Shown here: positions 1 to 6,098 of the stretch, piece by piece
How the letters are laid out: each line of letters starts with the position of its first letter
How positions within the stretch are numbered: the first letter of the stretch is position 1
Assembly: GCA_021828715.1 (NCBI GenBank)
Contig: JAJZDF010000008.1
Location: 1-11,816 of the forward strand
From: Thermoplasmata archaeon
GTDB lineage: Archaea; Thermoplasmatota; Thermoplasmata; Lutacidiplasmatales; UBA184
Reading direction: 5' to 3'
Length of the DNA: 11,816 nucleotides
Notes under the pieces: generated by a model
What the model saw: only the letters and a program-made list of their open reading frames with translations
Told to the model about the DNA's origin: nothing
The model's database searches: none
Program-made: the position numbers and the translations under genes

Positions 1-812
1 CGGAGGTCGACGCGGGCCACGGTACCCTCCGGGAAGACCAGCCGGCCCCGCCGGGCGAACTTGAGGTAGGCGGAGGAATCGACCAGGTCGACCCCGAAGA
101 GCGCGGCGAGGGCGAACGTCATCGGATGGCCGGCGCCGAACAGGTGGACGGGGGCCCCGGGGGTGAGATGCGGTCGGGTCGCCGCCAGGACGCGGACGAG
201 CTCGACGAACCGGTACTGCTCCAGGAGGGGGACGACCCCGCCGACCGCCAGGACGTCCCCGATCTCGCTCGCGGCGGCGGCCGACCGGGCCCGGAGGTCG
301 GCGTGGGGCCCTCCCTGGACCGGCACCGCAAGGAGGCCCGCGCGTCGGCTCCGGGCGGCCCGAGACCGTGCGATCGTCGTCTCGAGGGCTGCCGCCGATT
401 CTTCGTAGGGAGTCTCCGGCTCGGTGAACAGGTCCAGGACGGTGGCGATGTCCGAACCGATCGCCTCCTGGAAGGCGAGGATCTCCTCCGGGCCGACCTC
501 TACCGAGCCGTAGGCATGCTGCTGGAACGCCCCCGAGTCCGTCATCACCGGTCCGTCGAACCGGATCAGTCCGTGGATGCCCTCCCGTTCCGCCACCGAG
601 CGGAGGGGCGGGGTCCGCCAGGTGATGTACGACGAGGTGATCACGGCTCCCAGCCCGAGCGTCCGACGCATCTCGGCCGGGGGGACCGGCTGGCGCGCGG
701 GGTCGGGGTGCACGACGGGCAGGAGCGCGGGGGTCTCGATGGTCCCGTGCGGGGTCGAGAACCGTCCCCGGCGCGCGAGGCCGTCGCGCTCCAGGAGCTC
801 GAAATCGTGCAT
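1..812 (-). CDS. tgtA: Archaeosine tRNA-guanine transglycosylase, N-terminal part (3' end outside window)
   Basis: I translated this frame by hand: it is open from an ATG at 812 to the left edge, giving 270 residues. The enzyme exchanges guanine-15 in the D-loop of tRNA for preQ0, the first committed step of archaeosine synthesis in the cytoplasm. Visible landmarks are an N-terminal GLARRGRFSTPHG / ETPALLPVV segment, the TDSGAFQ motif whose Asp is about residue 92, the DLFTEP segment near 127-132, an FGAGHPM motif near 225-231, and VDSSAY with a second conserved Asp at about 245. These fit the catalytic TIM barrel of archaeal TGT. The C-terminal part and any PUA domain would lie beyond the window. 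The ATG follows the upstream udgB stop by one base (TGA-G-ATG), so translation is probably coupled and I see no separate promoter. Identification is secure; total length is unknown. Confidence 0.96.
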   Translation of the reverse strand, partial: MHDFELLERDGLARRGRFSTPHGTIETPALLPVVHPDPARQPVPPAEMRRTLGLGAVITSSYITWRTPPLRSVAEREGIHGLIRFDGPVMTDSGAFQQHAYGSVEVGPEEILAFQEAIGSDIATVLDLFTEPETPYEESAAALETTIARSRAARSRRAGLLAVPVQGGPHADLRARSAAAASEIGDVLAVGGVVPLLEQYRFVELVRVLAATRPHLTPGAPVHLFGAGHPMTFALAALFGVDLVDSSAYLKFARRGRLVFPEGTVARVDL

Positions 813-813
813 C

Positions 814-1527
814 TCACGATCCTCGGGGCCGGGGGCCGTCGGGGAAGCTCCCCCGGATCCGGCGGAGGAGCTCGACCAGCATCGGGCCGGTGAGCTTCCC
901 GGTGTTCGTGTTCTGCGGACTGGGATGGTAGGAGGCCCACAGCAACGGAGCGCCCGGCCCGAGGGGGTGGCACGCCCCGTGGGCGAACGGAGGCGGACGT
1001 GCCGCGGGAGCGACCCCGTAGACCGCCGGGGCGGTCCGGAGGAGCGCCTCCCAGGCGAATCCCCCGAGGGCGAGCAACGCCCGGGCGTTGGGAAGAAGGC
1101 CGAGTTCGCGGGCGAGGTACGGGGCGCAGGCGGACGCCTCCGCCGGGGTCGGGCGGTTCCCGGGCGGGACGCAGCGCACCGCCGCCGTCACGTAGAGATC
1201 GGTGTACCGGAGCCCGTCGCCGCGTCGTTCGGAAGTCGGCTGGTTGGCGAGTCCGGCGGCGTGGAAGGCGCGTACGAGGAACGCGGCCGAACGGTCCCCG
1301 GTGAAGACCCGGCCCGTCCGGTTCGACCCATGGGCGGCCGGGGCGAGCCCGACCGCGACCAGGCGGGCGCCCGGATCGCCGAAGCCGGGGACGCCCCGTC
1401 CCCAGTACTCTTCGTCGCGGAACGACCGCTTCTTCTCCGCCGCGACGGCCGCCCGATACGTCACGAGGCGCGGGCACCGCGCGCAGGCGACTACGTCGCG
1501 ACGGAGCGCCTCCAGGGAATCGGCCAC
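814..1527 (-). CDS. udgB: Family 5 uracil-DNA glycosylase (UDGb)
   Basis: This 237-residue protein is a base-excision repair enzyme that removes uracil, and in this family often hypoxanthine, from DNA. Motif A reads GLAPAAHGSNRTGR (about residues 60-73) and motif B reads HPSPQNTNTG (about 201-210). Motif A has Ala where many other UDG families carry a catalytic Asp or Asn, which is the family 5 hallmark. Four cysteines, C15, C18, C119 and C134, sit where the [4Fe-4S] ligands of family 4/5 enzymes lie. The start is a GTG at 1527; an A/T-rich TATA-like element is centred about 27 nt upstream on the minus strand, so the transcript may be leaderless. It is the first gene of a two-gene unit with tgtA. 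Length is normal for the family. Confidence 0.95.
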   Translation of the reverse strand: MADSLEALRRDVVACARCPRLVTYRAAVAAEKKRSFRDEEYWGRGVPGFGDPGARLVAVGLAPAAHGSNRTGRVFTGDRSAAFLVRAFHAAGLANQPTSERRGDGLRYTDLYVTAAVRCVPPGNRPTPAEASACAPYLARELGLLPNARALLALGGFAWEALLRTAPAVYGVAPAARPPPFAHGACHPLGPGAPLLWASYHPSPQNTNTGKLTGPMLVELLRRIRGSFPDGPRPRGS

Positions 1528-1548
1528 GCCGCCCCCGGAGCGGGCGCC

Positions 1549-1558
1549 CCCTTAACTC
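1549..1558 (-). promoter_or_regulatory. TATA-like promoter element of udgB-tgtA
   Basis: On the minus strand the sequence GAGTTAAGGG is the only A/T-rich stretch in this GC-rich gap. Its centre lies about 27 nt before the GTG start of udgB, the spacing expected for a leaderless archaeal transcript. It shares the 104-nt divergent gap with the promoter of the bactofilin-like gene. The assignment is by position and composition only. Confidence 0.45.
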
Positions 1559-1599
1559 CGGGCCCCGGCTCCCCCGGGCGACTCACCCCACGTGACCTA

Positions 1600-1610
1600 A
1601 CCGTATAGGG
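1600..1610 (+). promoter_or_regulatory. TATA-like promoter element of the bactofilin-like gene
   Basis: ACCGTATAGGG is an isolated A/T-rich element centred about 26 nt before the ATG at 1632. That spacing supports 1632 rather than the in-frame ATG at 1620, which would be only about 15 nt from the element. A second A/T-rich patch (CCTAACC, 1596-1602) lies just upstream and could act as part of the element or as an alternative. If the upstream patch is used, the GGAGGTG at 1623-1629 would fall inside the leader and act as a ribosome binding site for 1632. Confidence 0.5.
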
Positions 1611-1631
1611 GCCCGGGCGATGGGAGGTGCG

Positions 1632-2846
1632 ATGACGGATGCCAAGGTCCCGAGCGGCGCCCGCGTTCGGTTGGGAACCGTGGAGGGCGACCTTCGGGCC
1701 GAGAGGAATTCGACGATCGAGGCGGAGGGCGCCGTACGCGTGAGCGGGACGGCAGAGTTCGAGGGGAACGTCGACGTCGTCGGCGACCTCTCCTGCCGCT
1801 CGCTGGACGCCGAGGGGGGTCGGGTGCGCATCAGCGGCGCGCTGTCCGTCGAGGAAAGGCTCTCGGGCGACGACGCGGAGATCGAGGTCGGGGGGACGTT
1901 CCGGGCCGGCGCGGTCGACGTCGACCGGCGCCTGCGCCTCGGAGGGCCGGCCGAAACGGGTGTCCTCGAGGTCGGGGGCCTGCTGGGGGGGGCCTCGACG
2001 CTCACCGCGACGACCGTCTCGGTCGGCGGCAAGCTTCGGCTCGAGGGGAAGCTCGTGGCCCGCTCGCTCGAGGCGGGGGGGTCGGTGGAGGTCGGGGACG
2101 TCGAGCTCGACGATCTCGAGGTCGGCGGGACCGCCCGCCTCGGTGGCGGGGAGGTCCGTCGGAAGGTCGAGGTCGGCGGCCGCTTCCGGGTCGACGGCGC
2201 GTTCGCCTTCGGCACCCTCGAGACCGGCGGGATCGCTGAGTTCCGGGCCCCGGCGACCGGTGGGAACATCGAGATCGGTGGGGTGCTGAGCGCCGAGAAC
2301 GATCTCGCCTTCGCCGACCTGGAGGTCGGAGGGGTCGGGGAAATTCGCGGGAACGGCCGCGGACGCAGCGTGCGGATCGGAGGCAAATTCTCGGTCGGCG
2401 GCTCGCTCACGCTCTCCGGACCGCTCGAGATCGGAGGCAAGGTAGCGGTCCGCGGGGCGCTCGCGGCGGGGGACGTCGAGGTCGGCGGGAAGCTCGAGGC
2501 CGAGCGCGCCGTCCTCACGGGGCGGGCGTCGATCTCCGGGGCCCTCGTGACGAGGGCCGGATTCAAGGCGGTCGAGATCACCCTCGGACACCGGGCGCGG
2601 GCCTCGGGGCCGCTCGTCGGGGGCCGGGTGACCCTAGAACGCCGCGCCGAGGCGGAGACGATCTTCGGGCAGCGGGTCGGGCTCGACCGCCTCGCGCGCG
2701 CCCAGCGCATCGTCGCGGAGGAGGTCCGGCTGGAGAAGGGCGCCACCGTCGCCGAGGTCGTCTACCTCCGCACCCTCTCGGTCGAGGAAGGGGCCCGGGT
2801 CGGGACCGCCCAGAAGGTCGACGCGCTGCCGCCGTTTCCGCTCTGA
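1632..2846 (+). CDS. Bactofilin-like polymer-forming beta-helix protein
   Basis: This 404-residue protein has almost no helix-forming stretches and consists of short beta-prone segments ending in Gly-Gly or Ser-Gly. Between residues 85 and 286 the motif [E/R/S]-[V/I/L/T/A]-G-G recurs, with its second Gly at 88, 105, 116, 133, 150, 166, 183, 200, 217, 234, 251, 269 and 286, a period of 17 with one or two slips. A rung of about 17-18 residues is what the right-handed beta-helix of bactofilins and related polymer-forming proteins has. Bactofilins, and the halofilins of haloarchaea, form cytoplasmic or membrane-associated filaments that influence cell shape; a scaffold role here is inference. There is no signal peptide or membrane segment. 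The length is about twice that of typical bactofilins. ATG 1632 is preferred over ATG 1620 because of the TATA spacing and the GGAGGTG at 1623-1629. The winged-helix gene follows after 9 nt. Confidence 0.8.
   Translation: MTDAKVPSGARVRLGTVEGDLRAERNSTIEAEGAVRVSGTAEFEGNVDVVGDLSCRSLDAEGGRVRISGALSVEERLSGDDAEIEVGGTFRAGAVDVDRRLRLGGPAETGVLEVGGLLGGASTLTATTVSVGGKLRLEGKLVARSLEAGGSVEVGDVELDDLEVGGTARLGGGEVRRKVEVGGRFRVDGAFAFGTLETGGIAEFRAPATGGNIEIGGVLSAENDLAFADLEVGGVGEIRGNGRGRSVRIGGKFSVGGSLTLSGPLEIGGKVAVRGALAAGDVEVGGKLEAERAVLTGRASISGALVTRAGFKAVEITLGHRARASGPLVGGRVTLERRAEAETIFGQRVGLDRLARAQRIVAEEVRLEKGATVAEVVYLRTLSVEEGARVGTAQKVDALPPFPL
1884..2489 (+). repeat. Tandem 17-residue (51-nt) beta-helix repeat inside the bactofilin-like gene
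   Basis: About a dozen copies of an imperfect 51-nt unit end in codons for E-V-G-G or close variants, visible as recurring GAGGTCGG or GAGATCGG in the DNA. Spacing between the Gly-Gly positions from residue 116 to 286 is 17, 17, 16, 17, 17, 17, 17, 17, 18 and 17 residues. The repeats are diverged outside the Gly-Gly corner, so they are an old protein repeat and not a recent DNA expansion. Confidence 0.75.
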
Positions 2847-2855
2847 GGGGGGTCG

Positions 2856-3230
2856 ATGATCCCCGACCGGCCGGCCGACGGAAGCAACCGGCGCCGGGAG
2901 GCGACCGACCTCTACGCGACGGTGCTCGAGGTCGTGAAGCGGTACCACGGGGGCGCCCGCGTGACCCGGGTCTCCTACGGCGCCGGTATGCCGGTCGATC
3001 GCCTGAAGATCCTCCTCGAGCGGCTGGTGGCGCTCGGGCTCCTCGGCTCCGAGGAGATCGACGGACGCCCGGTCTACGACATCACCCGGCGGGGTCAGGA
3101 GTTCCTCGACACCTACTGGAAGATGCGAGGCTTCGTCGAAGGGCTCGACCGGCTGGCCCACGAGGAGGCGCAGCGGCGCCCGGCCGTTCGTCCCGTCCCT
3201 GCGGCCGCCGCCCGGATCCCCTCGCGTTGA
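2856..3230 (+). CDS. Small winged-helix DNA-binding protein (HTH_45-like)
   Basis: This 124-residue protein has a winged-helix fold by pattern. A first helix (about residues 19-31, LYATVLEVVKRYH) is followed by a helix-turn-helix (about 36-61, ending in RLKILLERLVALGLL), a short wing (about 62-74, EEIDGRPVYDITR) and the usual TRRGQEFLDTYWKM continuation. This resembles the archaeal HTH_45-type proteins, single-domain winged helices thought to be transcription regulators or chromatin-associated. The last 20 residues are a Pro/Ala/Arg-rich tail. The ATG lies 9 nt after the stop of the bactofilin-like gene behind a run of six G that can serve as ribosome binding site, so the two genes form an operon. 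It may regulate its own operon or link the filament protein to DNA; both are inference. No effector domain is present. Confidence 0.8.
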   Translation: MIPDRPADGSNRRREATDLYATVLEVVKRYHGGARVTRVSYGAGMPVDRLKILLERLVALGLLGSEEIDGRPVYDITRRGQEFLDTYWKMRGFVEGLDRLAHEEAQRRPAVRPVPAAAARIPSR

Positions 3231-3549
3231 CGGCGCATCGGGGCACGACGTAGCCGACGGCGCGGGGTTCGCCTCGACCGCCGCCGGGGTCGCGCCGTCC
3301 GACGGTCCTACCCCGGACCCCGTACCTCCTGCCCGCGGGCCGAGCGTACGCCGAACTCCGCAGGTTCGGCGGCCGGATCGTCACCGGGGAAGAGTCGGGG
3401 CACCGGGCGTGGGCACGCTCCCCTCCGGACAGGCCCCGGCGCAGAGGTGGCGGAGGATCCGGTCGCCTACCGAGATCGGCCCGCCGATGCCGGGCGTCGG
3501 CCCCCGGCGCCTTCCTCGGAGGTGCGACGACGACGGACCGTGCCTCGGG
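3231..3549. other. 319-nt stretch without a convincing gene
   Basis: This gap lies between the 3' end of the winged-helix gene (plus) and the 3' end of the rhodanese gene (minus), so both transcripts end into it. I found no protein-like reading frame with the strong G/C third-position bias of the neighbours, no tRNA, and no recognisable RNase P or SRP RNA landmark. It holds several hairpins. The best has 8-bp arms CGCCGAAC / GTTCGGCG (3349-3356 and 3364-3371) with a 7-nt loop. Another has 6-bp arms GCCGGG / CCCGGC (3489-3494 and 3503-3508) about 40 nt past the rhodanese stop and could assist termination. There is no T-run typical of an archaeal terminator. Confidence 0.5.
3349..3371. repeat. 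Inverted repeat, 8-bp arms, 7-nt loop
   Basis: The arms CGCCGAAC (3349-3356) and GTTCGGCG (3364-3371) are perfectly complementary around the loop TCCGCAG. It is not a tRNA anticodon arm: the loop lacks U at position 33 and the other arms are absent. It could be a transcript-end hairpin or a protein site. Hairpins of this size are common by chance at this GC content. Confidence 0.5.
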
Positions 3550-3873
3550 TCAGTACCGGGGAAGCTCGGGGTTGACCTCGACCGACCAGGCATCGATCCC
3601 GCCCGCCAGGTTCAGCACGCGCGAGAACCCCCGGGAATCGAGGAACCCCGCGACCATCGCGGAACGGGCCCCCGAGTGGCAGTAGACGACCACGGTGCAA
3701 TCCTTCGGCAGTTCGTCCAGCCGCTGCGAGATCTCGGCGAGGGGGATGTGGATCGACGGGTGGATCGCCGCGACCTCCCGCTCCCACAGTTCCCGCACGT
3801 CCAACAGGACGACCGACATCGGGTCGCGCCGCAGCCGCTCCGCAACCTCGGGCCCGGTGATCTCCTCGACCAT
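3550..3873 (-). CDS. Single-domain rhodanese-like protein
   Basis: This 107-residue protein is one complete rhodanese domain. The N-terminal ITGPEVAERL segment and LLDVRELWE (about 23-31) are the CH2A-like region, followed by HIPLAEI (about 42-48). The active-site loop CHSGARS has the catalytic Cys at residue 65, and the C-terminal segment NLAGGIDAW (about 88-96) is also characteristic. Such proteins carry sulfane sulfur as a cysteine persulfide and pass it to acceptors such as cyanide, thiols or sulfur-carrier proteins; the in vivo acceptor here cannot be told. No signal peptide is present, so it is cytoplasmic. It starts at ATG 3873 with a CTAAA element about 25 nt upstream, and is transcribed divergently from the YHS gene. 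The intact Cys indicates an active enzyme. Confidence 0.93.
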   Translation of the reverse strand: MVEEITGPEVAERLRRDPMSVVLLDVRELWEREVAAIHPSIHIPLAEISQRLDELPKDCTVVVYCHSGARSAMVAGFLDSRGFSRVLNLAGGIDAWSVEVNPELPRY

Positions 3874-3894
3874 CGGGGCCCGGACCGCTTCCGG

Positions 3895-3903
3895 GGTTTA
3901 GGG
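3895..3903 (-). promoter_or_regulatory. TATA-like promoter element of the rhodanese gene
   Basis: On the minus strand, CCCTAAACC is an isolated A/T-rich patch centred about 25 nt before the ATG at 3873. This fits the leaderless spacing seen at other genes in the window. Confidence 0.45.
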
Positions 3904-3955
3904 GTTGCGTCGGCGCGGTCGCAAGGTTCAAGGCCTCCGAAGAGCTGTACCGACC

Positions 3956-4102
3956 GTGAAGGCGAAGGACCCGGTCTGCGGCATGATGGTGGAGACCACG
4001 CGGGCTCCCGCGCACGGCACCTACGGGGGCCAGACCGTGTACTTTTGCGCCGAGGCATGCCGCACGACCTACGAGCGGACCCATCCTCCCGACCCGAAGT
4101 GA
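3956..4102 (+). CDS. Minimal YHS-domain protein
   Basis: This 48-residue protein is little more than one YHS domain. DPVCGMMV (about residues 5-12) is followed by the small core ending in TVYFCAEACRTTYERTHP (about 28-45). The Cys pattern C8, C33 and C37 is that of YHS/TRASH-like metal-binding modules, which occur alone or fused to copper ATPases and other metal proteins. A role in metal (often copper) binding or delivery is inference from the family. The GTG at 3956 is chosen because the domain begins four residues later; an upstream in-frame TTG at 3905 would add an Arg-rich 17-residue tail that looks non-coding. It diverges from the rhodanese gene with 82 nt between them. I see no clear promoter, only a weak GGTTCAAGG patch about 27 nt upstream. 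Confidence 0.85.
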   Translation: MKAKDPVCGMMVETTRAPAHGTYGGQTVYFCAEACRTTYERTHPPDPK

Positions 4103-4133
4103 CCGCCCGGCCGTCGGGCTAGGACCGCCCGCG

Positions 4134-4147
4134 CCGGGTCGACCCGG
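4134..4147. repeat. Perfect 14-bp palindrome upstream of the ABC operon
   Basis: CCGGGTCGACCCGG is a perfect palindrome 112-99 nt before the ABC ATPase start and 32 nt past the YHS stop. It could be a binding site for a dimeric regulator or part of a transcript-end structure. Palindromes built only of C/G-rich steps are frequent in such DNA, so the support is moderate. Confidence 0.5.
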
Positions 4148-4171
4148 GGCCGGGTCCCGCCCGGGCCTCCG

Positions 4172-4198
4172 GCGAAGCCTTCGCACGGGACCCCGTGC
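4172..4198. promoter_or_regulatory. Two abutting inverted repeats directly upstream of the ABC operon TATA-like element (candidate operator)
   Basis: GCGAAG-C-CTTCGC (4172-4184) is a perfect inverted repeat with a one-base centre. It overlaps by two bases GCACGGG-AC-CCCGTGC (4183-4198), another perfect repeat with a 2-nt centre. The second one ends where the TATA-like TTTTTA begins (4201), so it covers the position where the BRE contacted by TFB would lie. A protein bound there would be well placed to control transcription of the ABC operon. The sequence shows the symmetry; the operator role is inference. Confidence 0.4.
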
Positions 4199-4207
4199 CC
4201 TTTTTAC
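4199..4207 (+). promoter_or_regulatory. TATA-like promoter element of the ABC transporter operon
   Basis: CCTTTTTAC is the most A/T-rich patch in the 143-nt gap. Its centre is about 43 nt before the ATG at 4246, longer than at the other genes here, leaving a leader of roughly 15-20 nt. The run of six G at 4233-4238 can serve as ribosome binding site. Confidence 0.5.
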
Positions 4208-4245
4208 CGCACCGGTGTGGGAGCCGGCGGTCGGGGGGCGAATCC

Positions 4246-5193
4246 ATGGCACCTAGTTTGGAGGCACGGGCTCTCACCCGGCGGTTCGGCTCGTTCGTCG
4301 CGGTCGACAACCTGAACTTGAACGTTCGGGGGTCGAAGTGCGTCGGCTTCCTCGGCCCGAACGGCGCGGGCAAGACCACGACCCTCAAGATGTTCACCGA
4401 TCTGATCTTCCCGACCTCGGGGGAGGCGTTCATCAACGGCGTCTCGGTCCAGCGGGAGCGCAAGGAGGCGCTGAGCTCCTGCGGGACGCTGATCGAGAGT
4501 CCGGAGATCTACCCGTCCCTCACCCCGCGCGAGGCGCTCGACATGGTCGGGGGCCTCCGGGGCCTCCCCACCGACGAGATCCGGGCCCGGACCCGGACGG
4601 TCCTCGACGAGGTCAAGATGACGGAATGGGCGGACCGGAAGGTCGGCCGCTTCTCCAAGGGGATGAAGCAGCGCATCAACATCGCCGCCTCCCTCCTGTC
4701 CGACCCGGAGGTCGTCCTGCTGGACGAGCCGAGCACCGGGCTCGACCCCCGCGGAATGGCCGAGGTCCGCTCGATCATCAAGGACCTCAAGAAAGGCCAC
4801 CGGCTGATCCTCATGAGCAGCCACATCCTTTCGGAGGTGGTCGACGTCTGCGACGAGGTCGCCCTCGTCAACCACGGGAAGCTGCTCTTCTACGACACCC
4901 TCGCGAACGTCAACGCCCGGCTCGGCACCGGCGCCACGTCGGTCGATATCGGGTTCACCCGCCCGGTGAGCGACGGGGAGCTCGCGACCCAGGTGGCGAC
5001 GCTGCCCGGGGTTTCCGGGGTCAGCCGAGTGGACGGGAAGCGGGCCACCGCGATGATCGCGGGGGGACCGGAGGTGCAGTCCCAGATCCTTGCCCGTCTC
5101 GCCGCCTCCGAACTGGGCCTGGTCAGCTTCCAAGCGTCGCGCAGCGCGCTCGAGGAGATCTACCTCAAGGAGATCTCCCAGGGGGACTCGTGA
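4246..5193 (+). CDS. ABC transporter ATP-binding protein (E-loop type)
   Basis: This 315-residue protein is the ATPase of an ABC-2-type transporter and works on the cytoplasmic face with the permease encoded next. Visible motifs are Walker A GPNGAGKTT (about 37-45), signature FSKGMKQR (136-143), Walker B VVLLDEP (156-162), D-loop STGLDP (163-168) and the switch His in SSH (191-193). The Q-loop position reads LIESPEIYPSLT (82-93), with Glu84 in place of Gln, as in LanF/BcrA-type ATPases linked to antibiotic or bacteriocin export. After the nucleotide-binding domain come about 90 residues of accessory C-terminal domain usual for this subfamily. ATG 4246 is chosen because an earlier in-frame GTG at 4195 would overlap the TATA-like element. 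The stop overlaps the permease start. Substrate is unknown. Confidence 0.95.
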   Translation: MAPSLEARALTRRFGSFVAVDNLNLNVRGSKCVGFLGPNGAGKTTTLKMFTDLIFPTSGEAFINGVSVQRERKEALSSCGTLIESPEIYPSLTPREALDMVGGLRGLPTDEIRARTRTVLDEVKMTEWADRKVGRFSKGMKQRINIAASLLSDPEVVLLDEPSTGLDPRGMAEVRSIIKDLKKGHRLILMSSHILSEVVDVCDEVALVNHGKLLFYDTLANVNARLGTGATSVDIGFTRPVSDGELATQVATLPGVSGVSRVDGKRATAMIAGGPEVQSQILARLAASELGLVSFQASRSALEEIYLKEISQGDS

Positions 5194-6071
5194 GCGCCGC
5201 CGGGATCGCCCCGTCCCCGCCGACGATCCCGAGCGCGGCCGGCGCCGGACCGGTCGCCGCCTCGAGGGTCCCCGGCACGCTGGACCAGGCGATCCGCCTT
5301 TCCCGCTACCAGCTCCGGGACTACCTCCGCTCCCGTCGGTTCGTGCTGATGGTCTCCATCGTCGTCGCCATCGGGGCCCTGCTGACGTTCGTCCTCTCCC
5401 ACTTCCACGGGGCCGGGCTGACGGGCAGCACCGACGCGTTCTACGGCAGCCTCTGGGCCGGCGGCGCGCCCGCGGTGATCGTCTTCGCCGGGATCATCTT
5501 CGGCGGCGACGCGATCGCCGGCGAATTCCAGAACAAGACCGGCTACTTCCTGATGGGACTGCCGATCCGCCGGACGAGCGTCTACCTCGGCAAGTACGTC
5601 GCGGCGTTCGTCGCCTCGACGATATGCCTGCTGCTCTACCTCGCGATCCTGGTGGGGAACGGGGTGTTCTACCTCGGCGTCGGCTCCGCCAACGGCGCCC
5701 TCGTCGTCTCCCTCGCGATCACCCTCCTCTACCTGGCGGCGCTGCTCGGGGCGGTATTCCTCTTCAGCTCGATGTTCAAGAACAGCCTCTACGCGGTCCT
5801 CGTGGTGGCGGTGCTGTTCCTGTTCGGATTCACCATCATCCAGGACCTGGTGGTCGGGCTCGTGCACATCGAGCCGTGGTTCCTGATCACCTACGCCCAG
5901 TCGGTGATCTCGTACCCGTTCGGTTCCATACCCGCCCACATCCAGCAGGGTCCGTTCGGCGCCGTCAGCTACAACCCCACCTACGCGGAGGGACTGGCGA
6001 TCATTCTCGGCTATGCGGGGCTGACCGCCCTCGGCGGGCTCGCGCTGTTCGAGCGCGAGGAGTTCACGTAG
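5190..6071 (+). CDS. ABC-2 type transporter permease
   Basis: This 293-residue membrane protein is the transmembrane partner of the preceding ATPase. After an N-terminal cytoplasmic tail of about 45 residues, rich in Pro, Ala and Gly, it shows about six hydrophobic segments. They begin near VLMVSIVVAIGALLTFVL, VIVFAGIIFGGDAIAGEF, VAAFVASTICLLLYLAILV, LVVSLAITLLYLAALLGAVF, LYAVLVVAVLFLFGFTII and LAIILGYAGLTALGGLALF. The segment GDAIAGEFQNKTGYFLMGLPIRR is characteristic of ABC-2 permeases, in the cytoplasmic coupling region after the second segment. The GTG start overlaps the ATPase stop as GTGA, so the two are translationally coupled. It likely forms a homodimer with two ATPases. Export is more likely than import, since no binding protein is encoded nearby; the substrate cannot be told. 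Confidence 0.9.
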   Translation: MSAAGIAPSPPTIPSAAGAGPVAASRVPGTLDQAIRLSRYQLRDYLRSRRFVLMVSIVVAIGALLTFVLSHFHGAGLTGSTDAFYGSLWAGGAPAVIVFAGIIFGGDAIAGEFQNKTGYFLMGLPIRRTSVYLGKYVAAFVASTICLLLYLAILVGNGVFYLGVGSANGALVVSLAITLLYLAALLGAVFLFSSMFKNSLYAVLVVAVLFLFGFTIIQDLVVGLVHIEPWFLITYAQSVISYPFGSIPAHIQQGPFGAVSYNPTYAEGLAIILGYAGLTALGGLALFEREEFT

Positions 6072-6098
6072 GACAGGGGCCGCCGCATCGCCGGCGCC

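Noticed and set aside
1491..2746. Two long open frames (over 360 codons each) on the minus strand opposite the bactofilin-like gene
   Set aside because: They are antisense shadows: the plus-strand protein has regular beta-helix repeats, while these translate to repetitive Pro/Ser/Arg or Asp/Pro-rich runs that mirror the repeat.
3349..3371. tRNA arm, because of the 7-nt loop and GGTTCGG sequence
   Set aside because: The loop lacks the conserved U33 of an anticodon arm and the TTCRA pattern of a T-arm, and no acceptor or D-arm can be paired around it.
3905..3955. Upstream TTG start for the YHS gene
   Set aside because: It adds an Arg-rich stretch outside the domain, and the GTG at 3956 places the start just before the DPVCGM motif as in stand-alone YHS proteins.
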